Shown: positions 31,163-39,990, numbered from the stretch's first letter. The stretch: DNA of 64,000 nucleotides from Sphingobium ummariense RL-3 (GCF_000447205.1 NZ_AUWY01000118.1:1-64000); one strand, 5' to 3'. Numbers and translations are program-made. Notes: generated by a model from the letters alone, not told the origin.

Positions 31163-31825
31163 ATGGATGAAGATATAGCGAACGCTTCGGAAAAGGCGGA
31201 GGAGCGGGCAAGTCTGTCGGACACCGACTTCAAGCGGGAGCTGGCTGCCGTGATCCCGCATCTGCGTGCCTTCGGACGATCGCTTTCGGGAAACCGCGAT
31301 GTGGCGGACGATCTGGTGCAGGAAACGCTGCTGAAAGCATGGGCGGCGAGGACTCGTTTCCAGGCCGGCACCAACATGCGTGCCTGGACCTTCATCATCC
31401 TGCGCAACCACTATCTCTCCCAGATGCGGCGCTCTCGCTTTCGCGGCGATTGGGATGATCTCGCGGCGGACCGGCTGCTCGCCGCACCTGCGGGGCAGGA
31501 CAAGCATGTCGAGCTCAGCGACATGCAACGCGCGTTGCTGCAACTGCCGCAGCCTCAGCGCGAAGCCTTGATCCTGGTTGGCGCTGGCGGTTTCGCCTAT
31601 GAAGAAGCGGCAGAGATTTGCGGCGTCGCGGTCGGCACCATCAAGAGCCGCGTAGCACGGGGACGCGCAGCGCTGGAGCAAATTCTGGAAAATGGCGATT
31701 TGCCTTCTCGTCGCAGTCATGAAACGACAGACGCTGCGGTGATGGACGAGATTATGGACGACGTGGACCGTCTGAGCCGTGGCCGCGAGGTTACCGGGAC
31801 GAGCGGGGCCGACGAAGAGGATTGA
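31163..31825 (+). CDS. ecfG: General stress response ECF sigma factor EcfG
   Basis: ECF15-type sigma factor of about 220 residues that directs RNA polymerase to GGAAC-N16/17-CGTT promoters. Region 2 reads AVIPHLRAFGRSLSGNRDVA, then DDLVQETLLKAW and AWTFIILRNHYLSQMRRSR; region 4 reads LPQPQREALILVGAGGFAYE and AEICGVAVGTIKSRVARGRA. Upstream in-frame starts exist at 31103 and 31148; 31163 begins just before the conserved part and has a G-rich stretch before it. The acidic C-terminal tail (ADEED) is beyond region 4. NepR and PhyR, its control proteins, are encoded just upstream. Confidence 0.94.
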   Translation: MDEDIANASEKAEERASLSDTDFKRELAAVIPHLRAFGRSLSGNRDVADDLVQETLLKAWAARTRFQAGTNMRAWTFIILRNHYLSQMRRSRFRGDWDDLAADRLLAAPAGQDKHVELSDMQRALLQLPQPQREALILVGAGGFAYEEAAEICGVAVGTIKSRVARGRAALEQILENGDLPSRRSHETTDAAVMDEIMDDVDRLSRGREVTGTSGADEED

Positions 31826-31830
31826 CGTTC

Positions 31831-31856
31831 GGAACGGCAGATGCTTCCCGTTCGTT
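31831..31856 (+). promoter_or_regulatory. Sigma-EcfG promoter after ecfG
   Basis: GGAAC (31831-31835), 17 bases, CGTT (31853-31856), starting six bases after the ecfG stop and ending 21 bases before the next ATG at 31878. It matches the consensus perfectly and has the same spacing as the site at 30855. Confidence 0.8.
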
Positions 31857-31877
31857 GAGCGGGGGGAGGAATGTGCC

Positions 31878-32135
31878 ATGGGAACGCCTAGAAGGCCTTT
31901 GCCTGAAGATTGTCTGGCCAGGCAGGGTCGGCGTCGAGGATTGGTTTTTACGTTGATCGCCGTAGCTCTGCTGTTGGCGATCGCCTTTTTCTACCTCACG
32001 CACCATCGACGGGACGACCGAGCCGCGGATGATCTGACGCAAGCTGCAAGTTCCGCCGACAATGCGGTGATTTCCATCAGCGATGCCGCGAAGAACGCCG
32101 CGGATACCATGCGCAAGGACAGGAAGGAGCCGTAG
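31878..32135 (+). CDS. Small membrane protein, probable EcfG target
   Basis: An 85-residue protein with a basic N-terminus (MGTPRRPLPEDCLARQGRRR), one membrane helix (GLVFTLIAVALLLAIAFFYL) and a polar C-terminal tail with an amphipathic Ala-rich segment (SADNAVISISDAAKNAADTM). GGGGGGAGGA precedes the ATG at 31878. The perfect EcfG promoter directly upstream makes it a likely general-stress gene. No family recognised. Confidence 0.7.
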   Translation: MGTPRRPLPEDCLARQGRRRGLVFTLIAVALLLAIAFFYLTHHRRDDRAADDLTQAASSADNAVISISDAAKNAADTMRKDRKEP

Positions 32136-32205
32136 GGCCAGACAGCGCTCTGCCGTAATCCGGGTGACGGTTTTCTTTCCGGTTCGCATCTTCTAAGCGG
32201 GGATC

Positions 32206-33243
32206 ATGATCCCACCTGCGGGCGCGACGCGCTTTGCGCGGGTTCGCGCATATCTGGAATCGGTCCATATTCCACCGGGCCCCGCGGCCTGGGCCTTCGA
32301 GTTCCTGCTCTTCGGCTTCAAGCAGGGCTGGGCCTGCCTGTTCGGTGGCTTGATGCTGGCGCTGCTGCTTGGCACGCACCTCTTCTACCCGGCGGACGCG
32401 CCGCTGCATCGTTATGATTTTCTGACCCTGGCCGCCATTGCAATCCAGGCGGCGATGCTCGCTTTCCGACTCGAAACTGTGCGTGAAGCGGTGGTGATCT
32501 GTGCCTTCCACGTCATTGGAACCGTCATGGAACTGTTCAAGACGCACGCCGGATCATGGATCTATCCCGAGGCAAGCCTGCTGCATATAGGATCGGTGCC
32601 GCTCTTTTCCGGATTCATGTACGCGGCCGTCGGCAGCTATATCGCGCGGGTGTGGCGCATCTTTGAATTTCGTTTCACGGTCTATCCCTCGGTCCGGGCG
32701 ACCGTGCTGCTGGCGGCGGCGATCTACGTCAATTTCTTCGCGCATCACTGGCTACCGGATATGCGGCTTGCGCTGTTCGCCGCCGCGATTTTGCTGTTCG
32801 GGCGCACGTGGATCCTGTTCAAACCCTGGCGGGAGACGCGGCGCATGCCGCTGCTGCTGGGCTTCTTCCTGGTGGCGCTGTTCATCTGGTTTGCGGAGAA
32901 TATCGGTACCTTCGCAAATGCGTGGACTTATCCGGATCAGCGGCACGGATGGCAGATGGTGGGCTTCGCCAAGTTGGGAAGCTGGTACCTGCTGATGATC
33001 ATCTCCTTCGTGCTGGTGTCCGTCGTGCACGGCGTTGACCGCGATCCGGCCGGCTCTCCGGACTCTGAGCCCCTCAGATCAGATAGCCCACCTCGTACAA
33101 GCCCCAGCGGCGTCCCTCGAAGACGAGGGGAACAAAGACGCTGCGCAGCGCGCGATACCGACCTTCCCCCAGGTCCTGCCGATAGGTGTAGAGAAAGAAG
33201 TCGCTTTCCCCGTCCAGGGCGCGTCGCGTCTGCGCATCCATGA
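32206..33243 (+). CDS. DUF817 family membrane protein with read-through tail
   Basis: Integral membrane protein of 345 residues. Residues about 1-285 show eight or nine hydrophobic segments with conserved-looking blocks WAFEFLLFGFKQGWACLFGG, ELFKTHAGSWIYPE and WFAENIGTFANAWTYPDQ, which I associate with DUF817 (related to bacterial YoaT). The function is unknown. After VVHGVDRD (near residue 284) the sequence turns into a Ser/Pro/Arg-rich tail of about 60 residues that overlaps the 3' end of the convergent chemoreceptor gene by 170 bases. That tail looks like antisense translation, so the normal stop has probably been lost or a frameshift has occurred. Confidence 0.8.
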   Translation: MIPPAGATRFARVRAYLESVHIPPGPAAWAFEFLLFGFKQGWACLFGGLMLALLLGTHLFYPADAPLHRYDFLTLAAIAIQAAMLAFRLETVREAVVICAFHVIGTVMELFKTHAGSWIYPEASLLHIGSVPLFSGFMYAAVGSYIARVWRIFEFRFTVYPSVRATVLLAAAIYVNFFAHHWLPDMRLALFAAAILLFGRTWILFKPWRETRRMPLLLGFFLVALFIWFAENIGTFANAWTYPDQRHGWQMVGFAKLGSWYLLMIISFVLVSVVHGVDRDPAGSPDSEPLRSDSPPRTSPSGVPRRRGEQRRCAARDTDLPPGPADRCRERSRFPRPGRVASAHP

Positions 33244-34453
33244 ATATCTGGCGGTTGCGGGCATGCTCCATGTTCCAGAGCGGCTCACCCGGGCGCTGCG
33301 GATGGCTGCGCGCGCTGATATGGGTCGGCAGATAGCCGTTGATGTCGATCAGGCAGCAGCCGACGATGGCGGCATCCTCCGCCGTTCGCCGGTCGAGCAA
33401 CGGGCGCAGCCATGCATCGGCAAAGGCGGTGAAGCCATTCTCATATTGCGCGGGGTCGGAACCGGCTATGGGGCGGTAGGCGGTATCGAACAGGGCGCCG
33501 GCGTGGAGATCGCCGCGGGCAAGCGCGCCCTCCACGATCGCGCTCACCTCGTCGGCGCCATCCTCGGCAAGCGCGATGTAGCGGCTGTTGCGGGTGCGCT
33601 GCCCGCCATGGGCGGAACGGTCGAGCATGTCGTTCGCCATGCCCTCCAGCTTTTCGAGCTGGATGCGGGCGGCGTCCACGCGGGCGGCGCTTTCGGCTGC
33701 GCGGTTGCCGAACAGGCTGAGGCCATTGCGCAGCGCTGCCACGTCGCCTTCCGCCTGCCCGGTGCAGGCGACGATGCTTTCGGAGCGCTCGCCGAACTGG
33801 GTTACGAGACCGGCAATATCAGTCAGCGCCGCGCGCAGCGTGTCGATCCGGTCGCCGACCGCACGTCCGCGGTCGATATTGGCCTCCACCCCGCCGATCA
33901 GTCGCCGGGCGTCGCGATCGAGCCTGCCGAGCTGGTCGCCCACGGACGACGCGGATTCTCCGGCCTGTTCGGCCAAGCGGCGAATCTCGTCCGCGACGAC
34001 GGCAAAACCCTGTGTCGCCTCGCCGCCACGCGCCGCCTCGATCGCGGCATTGATGCCCAGCAGGCGCGTCTGGCGAGCGATAGCGCCCAACTGGCCGGAA
34101 ATGTCACCGACCGTCTCGATAACGGAAAGGAACTCGCGAAGGTCGCCCTCCAGGCCGGTAACCTGCTCCACAAGGCCGGCGATCTGCTCCAGCGACAGGC
34201 CGATCGTGTCGTGTCCGTCTGCGACGATGCGCCCAGCGCGACGAGCGGTCAGGCTGAGCTCTCGCGCCGCCGTCACGCTCTCGCTCTGGCTGGTGACCAG
34301 CGTCTCCATATTGGATTGCAGATCCGAGAGGCGCTGGGAGTCATTCTGGATGCGTCGGTTGAGGCGCGCCAGAAAGCCGGCAGTTTCGCTGCATTGCAGC
34401 GCAATGTCACCGGACCGCTCCCCAAGATCGGTCAGCAAGTCATGATTTTCCAA
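33074..34453 (-). CDS. Soluble methyl-accepting chemotaxis-type protein
   Basis: Cytoplasmic chemoreceptor-like protein of about 459 residues with no membrane helix. The signalling coiled coil fills the N-terminal two-thirds; its hairpin tip reads IARQTRLLGINAAIEAARGG followed by GFAVVADEIRRLAEQAGES, close to the MCP consensus. The C-terminal about 130 residues form a separate domain (ENGFTAFADAWLRPLLDRRT, CCLIDINGYLPTHISARS, then NRQIFMDAQTRRAL and WGLYEVGYL) that resembles the cytosolic sensor part of some alphaproteobacterial receptors. The frame begins with TTG at 34453; the exact start is uncertain. No che genes are nearby. Confidence 0.85.
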   Translation of the reverse strand: MENHDLLTDLGERSGDIALQCSETAGFLARLNRRIQNDSQRLSDLQSNMETLVTSQSESVTAARELSLTARRAGRIVADGHDTIGLSLEQIAGLVEQVTGLEGDLREFLSVIETVGDISGQLGAIARQTRLLGINAAIEAARGGEATQGFAVVADEIRRLAEQAGESASSVGDQLGRLDRDARRLIGGVEANIDRGRAVGDRIDTLRAALTDIAGLVTQFGERSESIVACTGQAEGDVAALRNGLSLFGNRAAESAARVDAARIQLEKLEGMANDMLDRSAHGGQRTRNSRYIALAEDGADEVSAIVEGALARGDLHAGALFDTAYRPIAGSDPAQYENGFTAFADAWLRPLLDRRTAEDAAIVGCCLIDINGYLPTHISARSHPQRPGEPLWNMEHARNRQIFMDAQTRRALDGESDFFLYTYRQDLGEGRYRALRSVFVPLVFEGRRWGLYEVGYLI

Positions 34454-34580
34454 AGCTGGATGCCCCCAGATCCTGGAGTGGATAGTGCGGAATTAACCAT
34501 GCAATGCAACAATTAAGATTTCGCAGCTGTCACAAACCGCGTGCTTGCATCGCGCCCGGCGCTGGCCGACAAGACTGTCC

Positions 34581-35756
34581 ATGCTTCTGAACTTCCTCGA
34601 CGCGCTGCGCGCTGCGGGCATTCCCGTCGGCATCAAGGAGCATCTGTTGCTCATCGAAGCATTGGAGAGCGACGTCATTACTCGACGGCCGGAGGAATTC
34701 TATTATCTGGCTCGTGCCACCTATGTGAAGGACGAGGGGCTGATCGATCGCTTCGATCAGGTGTTCGCCCGGGTTTTCAAGGGCGTGCTGGGCCAGGAGG
34801 GACTGGAAGCGGAAATTCCCGACGAATGGCTGCGCCTGGTCGCGGAGAAATATCTGACGCCTGAAGAAAGGGCGCGGATCAAGTCGCTAGGCGACTGGGA
34901 CGAGATCATCGAGACGCTGAAGAAGCGGCTGGAGGAGCAGCAGGGCCGCCACGAAGGGGGGAGCAAGTGGATCGGCACCGGTGGCACATCGCCCTTCGGC
35001 CATGGTGGCTATAATCCCGAGGGAGTGCGGATCGGCGGGGAGAGCCGGCACCAGCGCGCGATCAAGGTGTGGGAAAAACGCGAGTTCCAGAATCTCGACA
35101 ATGCGCGGGCGCTGGGTACGCGCAACATCAAGGTGGCGCTGCGGCGGCTGCGCCGCTTCGCGCGGCAGGGTGCTGCGGACGAGCTGGATCTGGACGAGAC
35201 GATCCAGGGCACGGCGCGACAGGGCTGGCTCGATATCCGGATGCGACCCGAGCGGCACAATGCGGTGAAGCTGCTGCTGTTCCTGGATGTGGGCGGCTCC
35301 ATGGACCCGTTCATCCAGCTGTGCGAGGAACTGTTCTCAGCCGCCACGGCCGAGTTCAAGAACTTGGAATTCTTCTATTTCCACAACTGCCTGTACGAAG
35401 GTGTGTGGAAGGACAACCGCCGCCGCTTCTCGGAACGGATACCCACCTGGGATATCCTGCACAAATATGGTCACGATTATAAGGTGATCTTCGTCGGCGA
35501 TGCGGCGATGAGCCCCTATGAGATCAGCCATCCGGGCGGCTCTGTCGAGCATATGAACGAGGAATCCGGAGCGATATGGCTGCAGCGGGTGACCAGCACC
35601 TATCCGGCGACAGTGTGGCTGAACCCCGTGGCGGAGGCGTACTGGAGCTACAGCCAGTCGACTCAGGTCATCCGGCAGCTGATGAACGAGCGCATGTATC
35701 CCCTTACCATCGAGGGGATAGATGCGGCCATGCGAGAACTGACGCGCAAGCGCTGA
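34581..35756 (+). CDS. VWA-domain protein, CoxE-like
   Basis: Cytoplasmic protein of 391 residues in the CoxE/VWA-containing family. The N-terminal half (FLDALRAAGIPVGIKEHLLL, FYYLARATYVKDEGLIDRFD) is helical. A Gly-rich linker (GTGGTSPFGHGGYNPEG) precedes the VWA domain, which starts near residue 230 with a MIDAS-like LLLFLDVGGSMD and contains WDILHKYGHDYKVIFVGDAA. CoxE-type proteins act with MoxR-type AAA ATPases as metal-insertion or assembly chaperones. A MoxR gene is present at 49472-50317, not adjacent, so partnership is inference. The ATG at 34581 begins the conserved region; an earlier ATG at 34545 is less likely. Confidence 0.88.
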   Translation: MLLNFLDALRAAGIPVGIKEHLLLIEALESDVITRRPEEFYYLARATYVKDEGLIDRFDQVFARVFKGVLGQEGLEAEIPDEWLRLVAEKYLTPEERARIKSLGDWDEIIETLKKRLEEQQGRHEGGSKWIGTGGTSPFGHGGYNPEGVRIGGESRHQRAIKVWEKREFQNLDNARALGTRNIKVALRRLRRFARQGAADELDLDETIQGTARQGWLDIRMRPERHNAVKLLLFLDVGGSMDPFIQLCEELFSAATAEFKNLEFFYFHNCLYEGVWKDNRRRFSERIPTWDILHKYGHDYKVIFVGDAAMSPYEISHPGGSVEHMNEESGAIWLQRVTSTYPATVWLNPVAEAYWSYSQSTQVIRQLMNERMYPLTIEGIDAAMRELTRKR

Positions 35757-35779
35757 GCAGTTGTTCTGCGTAATTTCGG

Positions 35780-35835
35780 GAAATATTGTGCTATATTTAT
35801 GTAATAATATTACGAGTTATAGACATTATATTCCA
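35780..35835. promoter_or_regulatory. AT-rich island with a small dyad upstream of the GH92 gene
   Basis: About 55 bases far richer in A/T than the surroundings, containing GTAATA-A-TATTAC (35801-35813), a perfect 6-bp inverted repeat, and several TATA-like runs. It lies in the 219-base gap between the VWA gene and the mannosidase gene, so it probably holds the mannosidase promoter and perhaps an operator. The rest of the gap shows nothing I can name. Confidence 0.45.
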
Positions 35836-35975
35836 ATGAGGCGGAAGGCGGATGAGCGATTCAACTGACCGCCTCGCTCTACGCCTTGCCCCCGCACCCA
35901 GCGCCGTCATCCCTGACCAAGCGAAATTCCATCTATCCGCTTGGCCCGTTCCTGCAGCCATGGTTTAAGCGCCGC

Positions 35976-38300
35976 ATGACCATCCTCCGTTGCGCCCGTG
36001 CGTTGCTCCTCGCCGGCTTGTTCGCCTCTTCCTCATTGTCCGCCCAGTCCGTGCCGGAACCGGTCGACGCCGTCGATCCCTTCATCGGCACGGGCGGGCA
36101 AGGCCACACATTTCCGGGCGCCGTCGCGCCCTTCGGCATGGTGCAGCTCTCGCCCGACAGCCATGTCGGCGCGGCGCGGCAGACCTATGACTGGGCGTCG
36201 GGATACCGGCACGAGGATCCCACTATCCTGGGCTTTTCCCACACGCATTTTTCAGGTGCGGGGCATAGCGACCTGGGCGATTTCCTGGTGATGCCGGCCA
36301 GCGGCGATGTGGTGCCGCTGGAAGCCGGGGCGACGGACAAGCCTGGCAGCGGCTATCGCTCTCGCAAGGCGGACGAGGTGGCGACCCCCGGCTATTACGC
36401 GGTCACGCTGACCGATCCGGGTGTGCGGGCGGAGCTGACGGCTGGCACGCGGGTGGGCGTACACCGCTACGCCTTTCCCGCAGGCAAGGCGGCTCATCTG
36501 GTGCTGGACCTGCGCTCGATCATCTATGATTATCCCGGCAAGATCCTGTGGTCGTCCATCCGCTTGAGGCCCGACGGCGTGATCACGGGCATGCGCGAAG
36601 TGCGCGGCTGGGCGGCGCCGCGCCGCATCTTCTTCGCGATGCGCTTTTCGGCGCCGCCGACGGGCCACCGCTTTGTGAGCACCGAGGAGAACATCCTCTA
36701 CAAGGGGTTCAAGGGGCCGGGTCGCGGACCGGAAACGCTGGATTCCCTGTCGGGCCGCGCGATCGTCGCGCAGCTCGACTTCGGGACTCTTGCCAAGCCG
36801 CTGGAGGTGAAGGTCGCGCTTTCCGGCGTGGACGAAAATGGAGCGCTTGCCAATTTGGCGGCCGAAGCCGGAGATTTCGACGCGATCCGGGCGAAGACTC
36901 GCTCTGCGTGGGCCGATGCGCTCGGCGCGGTGAGGATCGATGCGCCGGCGCCGATGCGGACCAACGTCTACACCGCGCTCTATCACAGCCTGATGGCGCC
37001 AAGTATATGGAGCGACGCCGACGGGCGCTGGCGCGGGCCGGACGACCAGGTGCATGAAGGCAAAGACTTCACCTTCCATTCCACCTTCTCGTTGTGGGAT
37101 ACGTTTCGCGCCGAGCATCCGCTGCTGACGCTGATCCAGTCTCCGCAGAAGAATGCCGACTTCGTGAACTCGCTGATCGCCAGCCAGCAGACCAGCCCTT
37201 TCAATATCCTCCCGGTCTGGCAGTTCGCGGGCAAGGAGACCTGGACGATGATCGGCTATCATGCCGTTCCGGTGATCGCCGATGCGTGCCTGAAAGGGAT
37301 CGCCGGGATCGATTGCCGCGCTGCGCTGAAAGCCATGGTGGCGAGCGCGGACTACGGCCCCTATGGCGGGCTGTCCGACTATATGAAGCTGGGTTATGTC
37401 CCGATCGACCGGGAACCGGAGGCGGCATCCAAGACGGTCGAATATGCCTATGACGACTGGACCATCGCGCGCCTTGCCCGCAAGCTGGGTGACGTCGCCA
37501 TCGCCGAGCGATTCGAGAAGCGCGCCGCCAACTGGCGCAACAGCTTCGATCCTAAGAGCGGTTTCCTGCGTGCGCGCAAGGCGGACGGGACTTTCCGTAC
37601 GCCCTTCGATCCGACCGCGATCAACTATGGTAGCGACTATACCGAGGGCAATGCCTGGCAATATAGCTGGTTCATGCCGCACGATCAGGGCGGCCTGTTC
37701 CGCCTGCTGGGCGGCGATGCGAAGGCCGTGGCGAAGCTCGACGCCATGTTCGACTTCGACAACAGCAAGATAGACTACAGCCATGCCGAGGACATTGCGG
37801 GCCTGATCGGGCAATATATCCATGGCAACGAGCCGAGCCACCATGTCGCCTATCTATACGATTATGCCGGCCAGCCCTGGCGCACGCAGGAAAGGCTGAA
37901 GCAGATCGTCGACAGCCAGTACAAGCCGACCGTCGACGGGCTGGCGGGCAATGACGATCTGGGGCAGATGTCCGCCTGGCTGGTGTTCACGGCGCTGGGT
38001 TTCTACCCCGTGGCGCCGGGCAGCGGTGAATATGTGATCGGACGGCCCTTTGTCGATCGCGCGGAGATAGTCCTTCCTTCGGGCAGGCGCTTCATCATGA
38101 TCGCCGAGGGGTTGTCCGAGGAGAACCGCTATATCGGCAAGGTGACGCTGAACGGACGTCCGCTGAATCGCAGCTATATCCGCGACGAGGAAATCCGCAT
38201 GGGTGGCGAATTGCGCTTCATCATGCAGCCGGCGCCGAACAAGGGATGGGCGACGGACACCAAGACGCGGCCCTATTCGATGACGGGATACGGGCGGTAG
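35976..38300 (+). CDS. Secreted GH92 family alpha-mannosidase
   Basis: Exported glycosidase of 774 residues that removes alpha-linked mannose (mainly alpha-1,2) in a calcium-dependent inverting reaction. It has a signal peptide (MTILRCARALLLAGLFASSS, then LSAQ). GH92 hallmarks are DPFIGTGGQGHTFPGAVAPF near residue 30, FSHTHFSGAGHSDLGDF near residue 87, HSTFSLWDTFRAEHP near residue 367 and DDLGQMSAWLVFTALGFYPV near residue 662 followed by PGSGEYVIGRPF. Length is typical. The ATG at 35976 gives the signal peptide; an upstream ATG adds a non-signal stretch. No polysaccharide-utilisation transporter is adjacent. The organism may use it on fungal or yeast mannan or host glycans. Confidence 0.95.
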   Translation: MTILRCARALLLAGLFASSSLSAQSVPEPVDAVDPFIGTGGQGHTFPGAVAPFGMVQLSPDSHVGAARQTYDWASGYRHEDPTILGFSHTHFSGAGHSDLGDFLVMPASGDVVPLEAGATDKPGSGYRSRKADEVATPGYYAVTLTDPGVRAELTAGTRVGVHRYAFPAGKAAHLVLDLRSIIYDYPGKILWSSIRLRPDGVITGMREVRGWAAPRRIFFAMRFSAPPTGHRFVSTEENILYKGFKGPGRGPETLDSLSGRAIVAQLDFGTLAKPLEVKVALSGVDENGALANLAAEAGDFDAIRAKTRSAWADALGAVRIDAPAPMRTNVYTALYHSLMAPSIWSDADGRWRGPDDQVHEGKDFTFHSTFSLWDTFRAEHPLLTLIQSPQKNADFVNSLIASQQTSPFNILPVWQFAGKETWTMIGYHAVPVIADACLKGIAGIDCRAALKAMVASADYGPYGGLSDYMKLGYVPIDREPEAASKTVEYAYDDWTIARLARKLGDVAIAERFEKRAANWRNSFDPKSGFLRARKADGTFRTPFDPTAINYGSDYTEGNAWQYSWFMPHDQGGLFRLLGGDAKAVAKLDAMFDFDNSKIDYSHAEDIAGLIGQYIHGNEPSHHVAYLYDYAGQPWRTQERLKQIVDSQYKPTVDGLAGNDDLGQMSAWLVFTALGFYPVAPGSGEYVIGRPFVDRAEIVLPSGRRFIMIAEGLSEENRYIGKVTLNGRPLNRSYIRDEEIRMGGELRFIMQPAPNKGWATDTKTRPYSMTGYGR

Positions 38301-38521
38301 GGACGGTCGTCCGGCAGCGGCGTACCTCGCTACCGTCGCCCTTCCTCCAGTACCTCGGGCCGCCTGGGGGATTCAGCCATCGACCATCCAGCGCATTTCC
38401 CTGGCTGCCGGGAAGTGCAGTACAACCCAAGGTCTGTCGCGGACCGCCCCGCCGAAGCTTCATTCGCCCATTCAGATTTTCTTTGCCATTTTCGGGCATG
38501 GTGCGGGCACTGTCGGAATGG

Positions 38522-38539
38522 CTTACACCCGGTCGTAAG
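38522..38539 (+). promoter_or_regulatory. Dyad upstream of the PEP-CTERM glycosyltransferase gene
   Basis: CTTAC (38522-38526), eight bases, GTAAG (38535-38539), 53 bases before the glycosyltransferase ATG. It could be an operator for PrsR or another regulator. No clear sigma-54 -24/-12 element was seen in the 291-base gap 38301-38591. Confidence 0.35.
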
Positions 38540-38591
38540 ACTTTCCGATCCATGGTCGCCGTCCGGCAGGCCAGTGGGATGGGCGCTGCGC

Positions 38592-39980
38592 ATGATAAGG
38601 CTGTTTAAACATTATGTCCCGCATGCCGTGCTGCTGCTCGGTTTGCTTGATTTCGTGCTGCTGCTCTGCGCGGCTGAGGGTGGCTGGATTCTGCGCGCGC
38701 GACAGATCGGCATGGATGTTGACCATGTGCTGACTCGCCTGCCGCCGCTGTTGACCTTCGCCATCGCCATCCAGACCGGCATGATCGCGGTTGGCGTGTA
38801 TGGAACCGAAGCGCTGCAGTCGATCCGTTTCGCCTTCGCACGGTTGCTGGTTGCCATCTCGCTCGGAGTCATTTTCCTCTCCGTCCTTTACTTCCTGCTG
38901 CCCGGCATCACGCTTTGGCGGTCCAATTCGCTCTACGCCATGATGCTTGCTTTGACCCTGCTGCTGGCGGTTCGGTTGTTGCTCGGCTCGATGCTGGGCG
39001 GCGAGGCGTTCAAGCGACGGTTGGTGGTGCTGGGGGCTGGCGACCGCGCCAGTCGCATCCGGCAGATCGAGCAGCGCAAGGGATCCGGCTTCCTCGTCGT
39101 CAACTATATCGCGATGAATGACGGCCCCCAGGTCATCGAGGACGCGATCAACCGCAATGCCATCTACAATCTGGCCGACTTCGTCGTACGCATGGGGGCG
39201 AGCGAGGTGGTTCTGGCGCTGGAAGAGCGGCGCAACGCACTGCCATTGCAGGACCTGCTGCGGATCAAGACCACAGGTGTCCATGTCAACGAGATATCCA
39301 CCTTCCTGGAGCGTGAGACGGGGCGCGTCGACCTGGACAGCGTCAATCCCAGCTGGCTGATCTTTTCCGACGGCTTTTCCGCTGGTCGGCGCCTGTCGAG
39401 CATGGCCAAGCGGTTGTTCGACATCGTTGCCAGCCTGATCCTTCTCGTGCTGACCAGTCCGGTCATCCTGATCGGCGCGATCCTGGTGAAGCTGGACAGC
39501 AAGGGGCCTGCTTTCTACCGGCAGGAGCGCGTCGGGCTTTACGGCCAGGAATTCTGGATCGTGAAGCTGCGGACCATGCGGCAGGATGCCGAAGTCGCGG
39601 GGCAAGCAGTGTGGGCGGAGAAGGACGACCCGCGCATCACGCGGCTCGGCTACTGGCTGCGCAAGCTGCGCATCGACGAGTTGCCGCAAAGCTGGACGGT
39701 GCTGAAAGGCGAGATGAGTTTTGTCGGGCCCCGCCCGGAGCGGCGCCAGTTTGTCGAGGATCTGGAGCAGCATCTGCGCTATTATGCCGAAAGGCATATG
39801 GTGAAGCCGGGCATCACCGGCTGGGCGCAAATCAACTACCCCTACGGCGCGTCGATCGAGGATTCCCGCAACAAGCTGGAATACGACCTTTATTATGCCA
39901 AGAACTACACGCCCTTCCTGGACCTGCTGATCCTGATCCAGACGGTGCGGGTCATTCTGTGGCCCGATGGGGCGCGCTGA
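38592..39980 (+). CDS. XrtA/PEP-CTERM-associated phosphoglycosyltransferase (EpsB-like)
   Basis: Inner-membrane polyprenyl-phosphate sugar-1-phosphate transferase of 462 residues that starts repeat-unit synthesis of an exopolysaccharide. Four or so N-terminal helices precede a Rossmann-like segment (RRLVVLGAGDRASRIRQIEQ near residue 140), then the membrane re-entrant helix and catalytic domain: MAKRLFDIVASLILLVLTSP, DSKGPAFYRQERVGLYGQEF, VKLRTMRQDAE, MSFVGPRPERRQFVEDL and KPGITGWAQINYPYGAS. This matches the TIGR03013-type glycosyltransferases found with XrtA/PEP-CTERM systems. prsK follows 10 bases after its stop. Confidence 0.92.
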   Translation: MIRLFKHYVPHAVLLLGLLDFVLLLCAAEGGWILRARQIGMDVDHVLTRLPPLLTFAIAIQTGMIAVGVYGTEALQSIRFAFARLLVAISLGVIFLSVLYFLLPGITLWRSNSLYAMMLALTLLLAVRLLLGSMLGGEAFKRRLVVLGAGDRASRIRQIEQRKGSGFLVVNYIAMNDGPQVIEDAINRNAIYNLADFVVRMGASEVVLALEERRNALPLQDLLRIKTTGVHVNEISTFLERETGRVDLDSVNPSWLIFSDGFSAGRRLSSMAKRLFDIVASLILLVLTSPVILIGAILVKLDSKGPAFYRQERVGLYGQEFWIVKLRTMRQDAEVAGQAVWAEKDDPRITRLGYWLRKLRIDELPQSWTVLKGEMSFVGPRPERRQFVEDLEQHLRYYAERHMVKPGITGWAQINYPYGASIEDSRNKLEYDLYYAKNYTPFLDLLILIQTVRVILWPDGAR

Positions 39981-39990
39981 GGCGCGGGTC

